A DNA stretch of 64,000 nt from Callaeas wilsoni (lineage: Eukaryota; Chordata; Aves; Passeriformes; Callaeidae). Of the stretch, positions 62,786-64,000 are shown in pieces. Numbering within the stretch: the stretch's first letter is position 1; the number at the start of each line of letters is the position of its first letter. The notes beneath the pieces are model-generated. The model did not search any database. It saw only the letters and a list, made by a program, of their open reading frames with translations, and was not told the origin of the DNA. The DNA lies in contig VWPU01013676.1 of the NCBI GenBank assembly GCA_013398955.1, positions 246,725 to 310,724 on the forward strand. The letters are read 5' to 3'. The position numbers were made by a program, and so were the translations under genes.

Positions 62786-64000
62786 TATAGAATCAGAGAA
62801 TGGTTTGTGCTGGAAGGGACTTTAAAGAGCTTCTAGTTCCAACTGCTCAGCCATGGGCAGGGACACCTTCCACTAGACCATGTTGCTCAAAGCCACATCC
62901 AGCCTGGCCTTGAACACTTCCAGGGATGGGGCATTCACAACTATGCTCACAGTAAATTATTTTTTCCCTTATATGTAATTTAAACTTCTTTCTGTAAGAC
63001 ATTCCCCCTTGTCCTATCCTTGCATATCCTTGTGAAAAGTCCCTCTCCAGCTTTCCTGTAAACCTCCAAGTACTGGAAGATGCCGTGAGGTCTCCTGGAG
63101 CCTTTTTCTCTCCAGGATGAACAACTCCAACCCTTGCAGCCTTTTTTCATAGGAGAGGTGCTCCAGCCCTCAGATCATCTTTGTAGGTTTCTCTGGACTT
63201 GTTCCAGCGGGTCCATGTCCTTTTTATTTTGGGGGTGTTGGACCTGGACACTGTGCTCTAATGTGGTGTGAGGTCTCATGAGAGCAGTGGGGCAGAATCC
63301 CCCCTTTGCCTTGCTGCCCATGCTGCTTTTTGATGCAGTCCAAGACGTGTTTGGCTTTCTGGGCTGCAAGTGTACTCAATCCCACTGTCCATGTCACTGA
63401 CAAAGATGTTAAACAGCTCCCTGTATCTGTTGTTCCCCTGAGGAACACTGCTCATCATTGGTCTGCACTTGGATGTTGAACCACTGATCGCAGCCCTTCG
63501 AGTGTGGCCATGCAGCCAGTTCCTTATCCACTGAGTAGATAGTCCGTCATATCCATGTGCCTCCAGTGTAGAAACAAGGATGTCATGCCGGGCAGTGTCA
63601 AGTGCTTTGCACAAAGCTAGGTAGGTGATGATCTTCCTCCATCCACCATCTCTGTAACTCTGTCATAGAAGGCCACCAAATTTGTCAGGCACAGTTTTCC
63701 CTTGGTGAAGCTTTCACCAAGCACCTCCTCTCTTTCTGTATGCCTTAGCACAACTGCCAGGAGGATCAGCTCTATGAGCTTGCCAGGCACAAAGGTAAGA
63801 CTGACTGGCCTGTAGTTATCCAGGTCTTCCTTTTTCCTCTTTTAAAAAATGGAGTGTATGTTTCCACTCTTCCAGTCAGTGGGAGCTTCGCTGAACTGCC
63901 ATGACTTCTCAAATATGATGGACAGTACCTTAACAACTTCATCCACCAGTTTTCTACCCATAGATGTGTCTCATCATGTCCCATGGGCTCGTGCACCTTC
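62786..64000 (-). mobile_element. CR1 LINE, 3' part, running off the right edge
   Basis: In + coordinates the element starts with the reverse of a CR1 tail (ATAGAATCAGAGAATGGTTT then GTGCTGGAAGGGAC), so the element reads right to left. The 3' UTR and ORF2 C-terminus (LAAQKAKHVLDCIKK, GLEHLSYEKRLQGLELF) occupy about 62786-63375. Reverse-transcriptase segments lie further right: ALDTARHDILVSTLEAHGYD, WIRNWLHGH, SSVPQGN, LFNIFVSDMDSGIE (63380-63610), and upstream finger segments with frameshifts to 64000. The region expected to carry the catalytic ADD box is missing between SDMDSGIE and LAAQKAK. It is an inactive copy. Confidence 0.93.

Noticed and set aside
63175..63996. Several minus-strand open frames near the right edge
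   Set aside because: They are frameshifted pieces of a CR1 element, not a host gene.

Overview
The window looks like nuclear DNA of a passerine bird. It is AT-rich and almost free of long coding frames. It carries several CR1 LINE remnants, the dominant avian retrotransposon. It also has one short element with a tRNA-Ile-like head and a CR1-like tail, the architecture of the songbird SINE TguSINE1. No bacterial, organellar or viral gene was recognised.

The one protein-coding gene I can support is CNKSR2 (connector enhancer of kinase suppressor of Ras 2, a neuronal Ras/Rac scaffold) on the minus strand. Its first coding exon is at 37838-37901, inside a large CpG island at about 37140-39025. 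Its second coding exon is at 1768-1931. Both exon edges have consensus splice signals and join in phase. Together they encode the N-terminal SAM domain up to LLCAL, and the rest of the gene lies beyond position 1. A 35.9-kb intron 1 (1932-37837) and the first part of intron 2 (1-1767) fill the left 60% of the window.

Layout: 1-1767 intron 2; 1768-1931 exon 2; 1932-37837 intron 1, with the SINE at 3739-3883, a CR1 open-reading-frame fragment at 3884-5040, a 10-bp minisatellite at 20261-20300 and a CR1 3' end at 27490-27833; 37838-37901 exon 1; about 37140-39025 the CpG-island promoter, with a minimal upstream ORF, a (GGA)n tract, G-quadruplex motifs, an overlapping EGR1/E2F-like site and a 29-nt T run; 39026-64000 upstream flank with no gene recognised. 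The flank holds a 12-bp minisatellite (46057-46090), a CR1 3' end (54155-54256), a small isolated CpG-rich island (58795-59110) and a minus-strand CR1 running off the right edge (62786-64000).

Nothing here amounts to a new multi-gene system. The observations most worth following are regulatory: tandem in-frame start codons plus a two-codon uORF in CNKSR2, an orphan CpG island 21 kb upstream with minus-strand splice donors, a CRE half-site cluster in intron 1, and the SINE that abuts a CR1 fragment and diagnoses the lineage.
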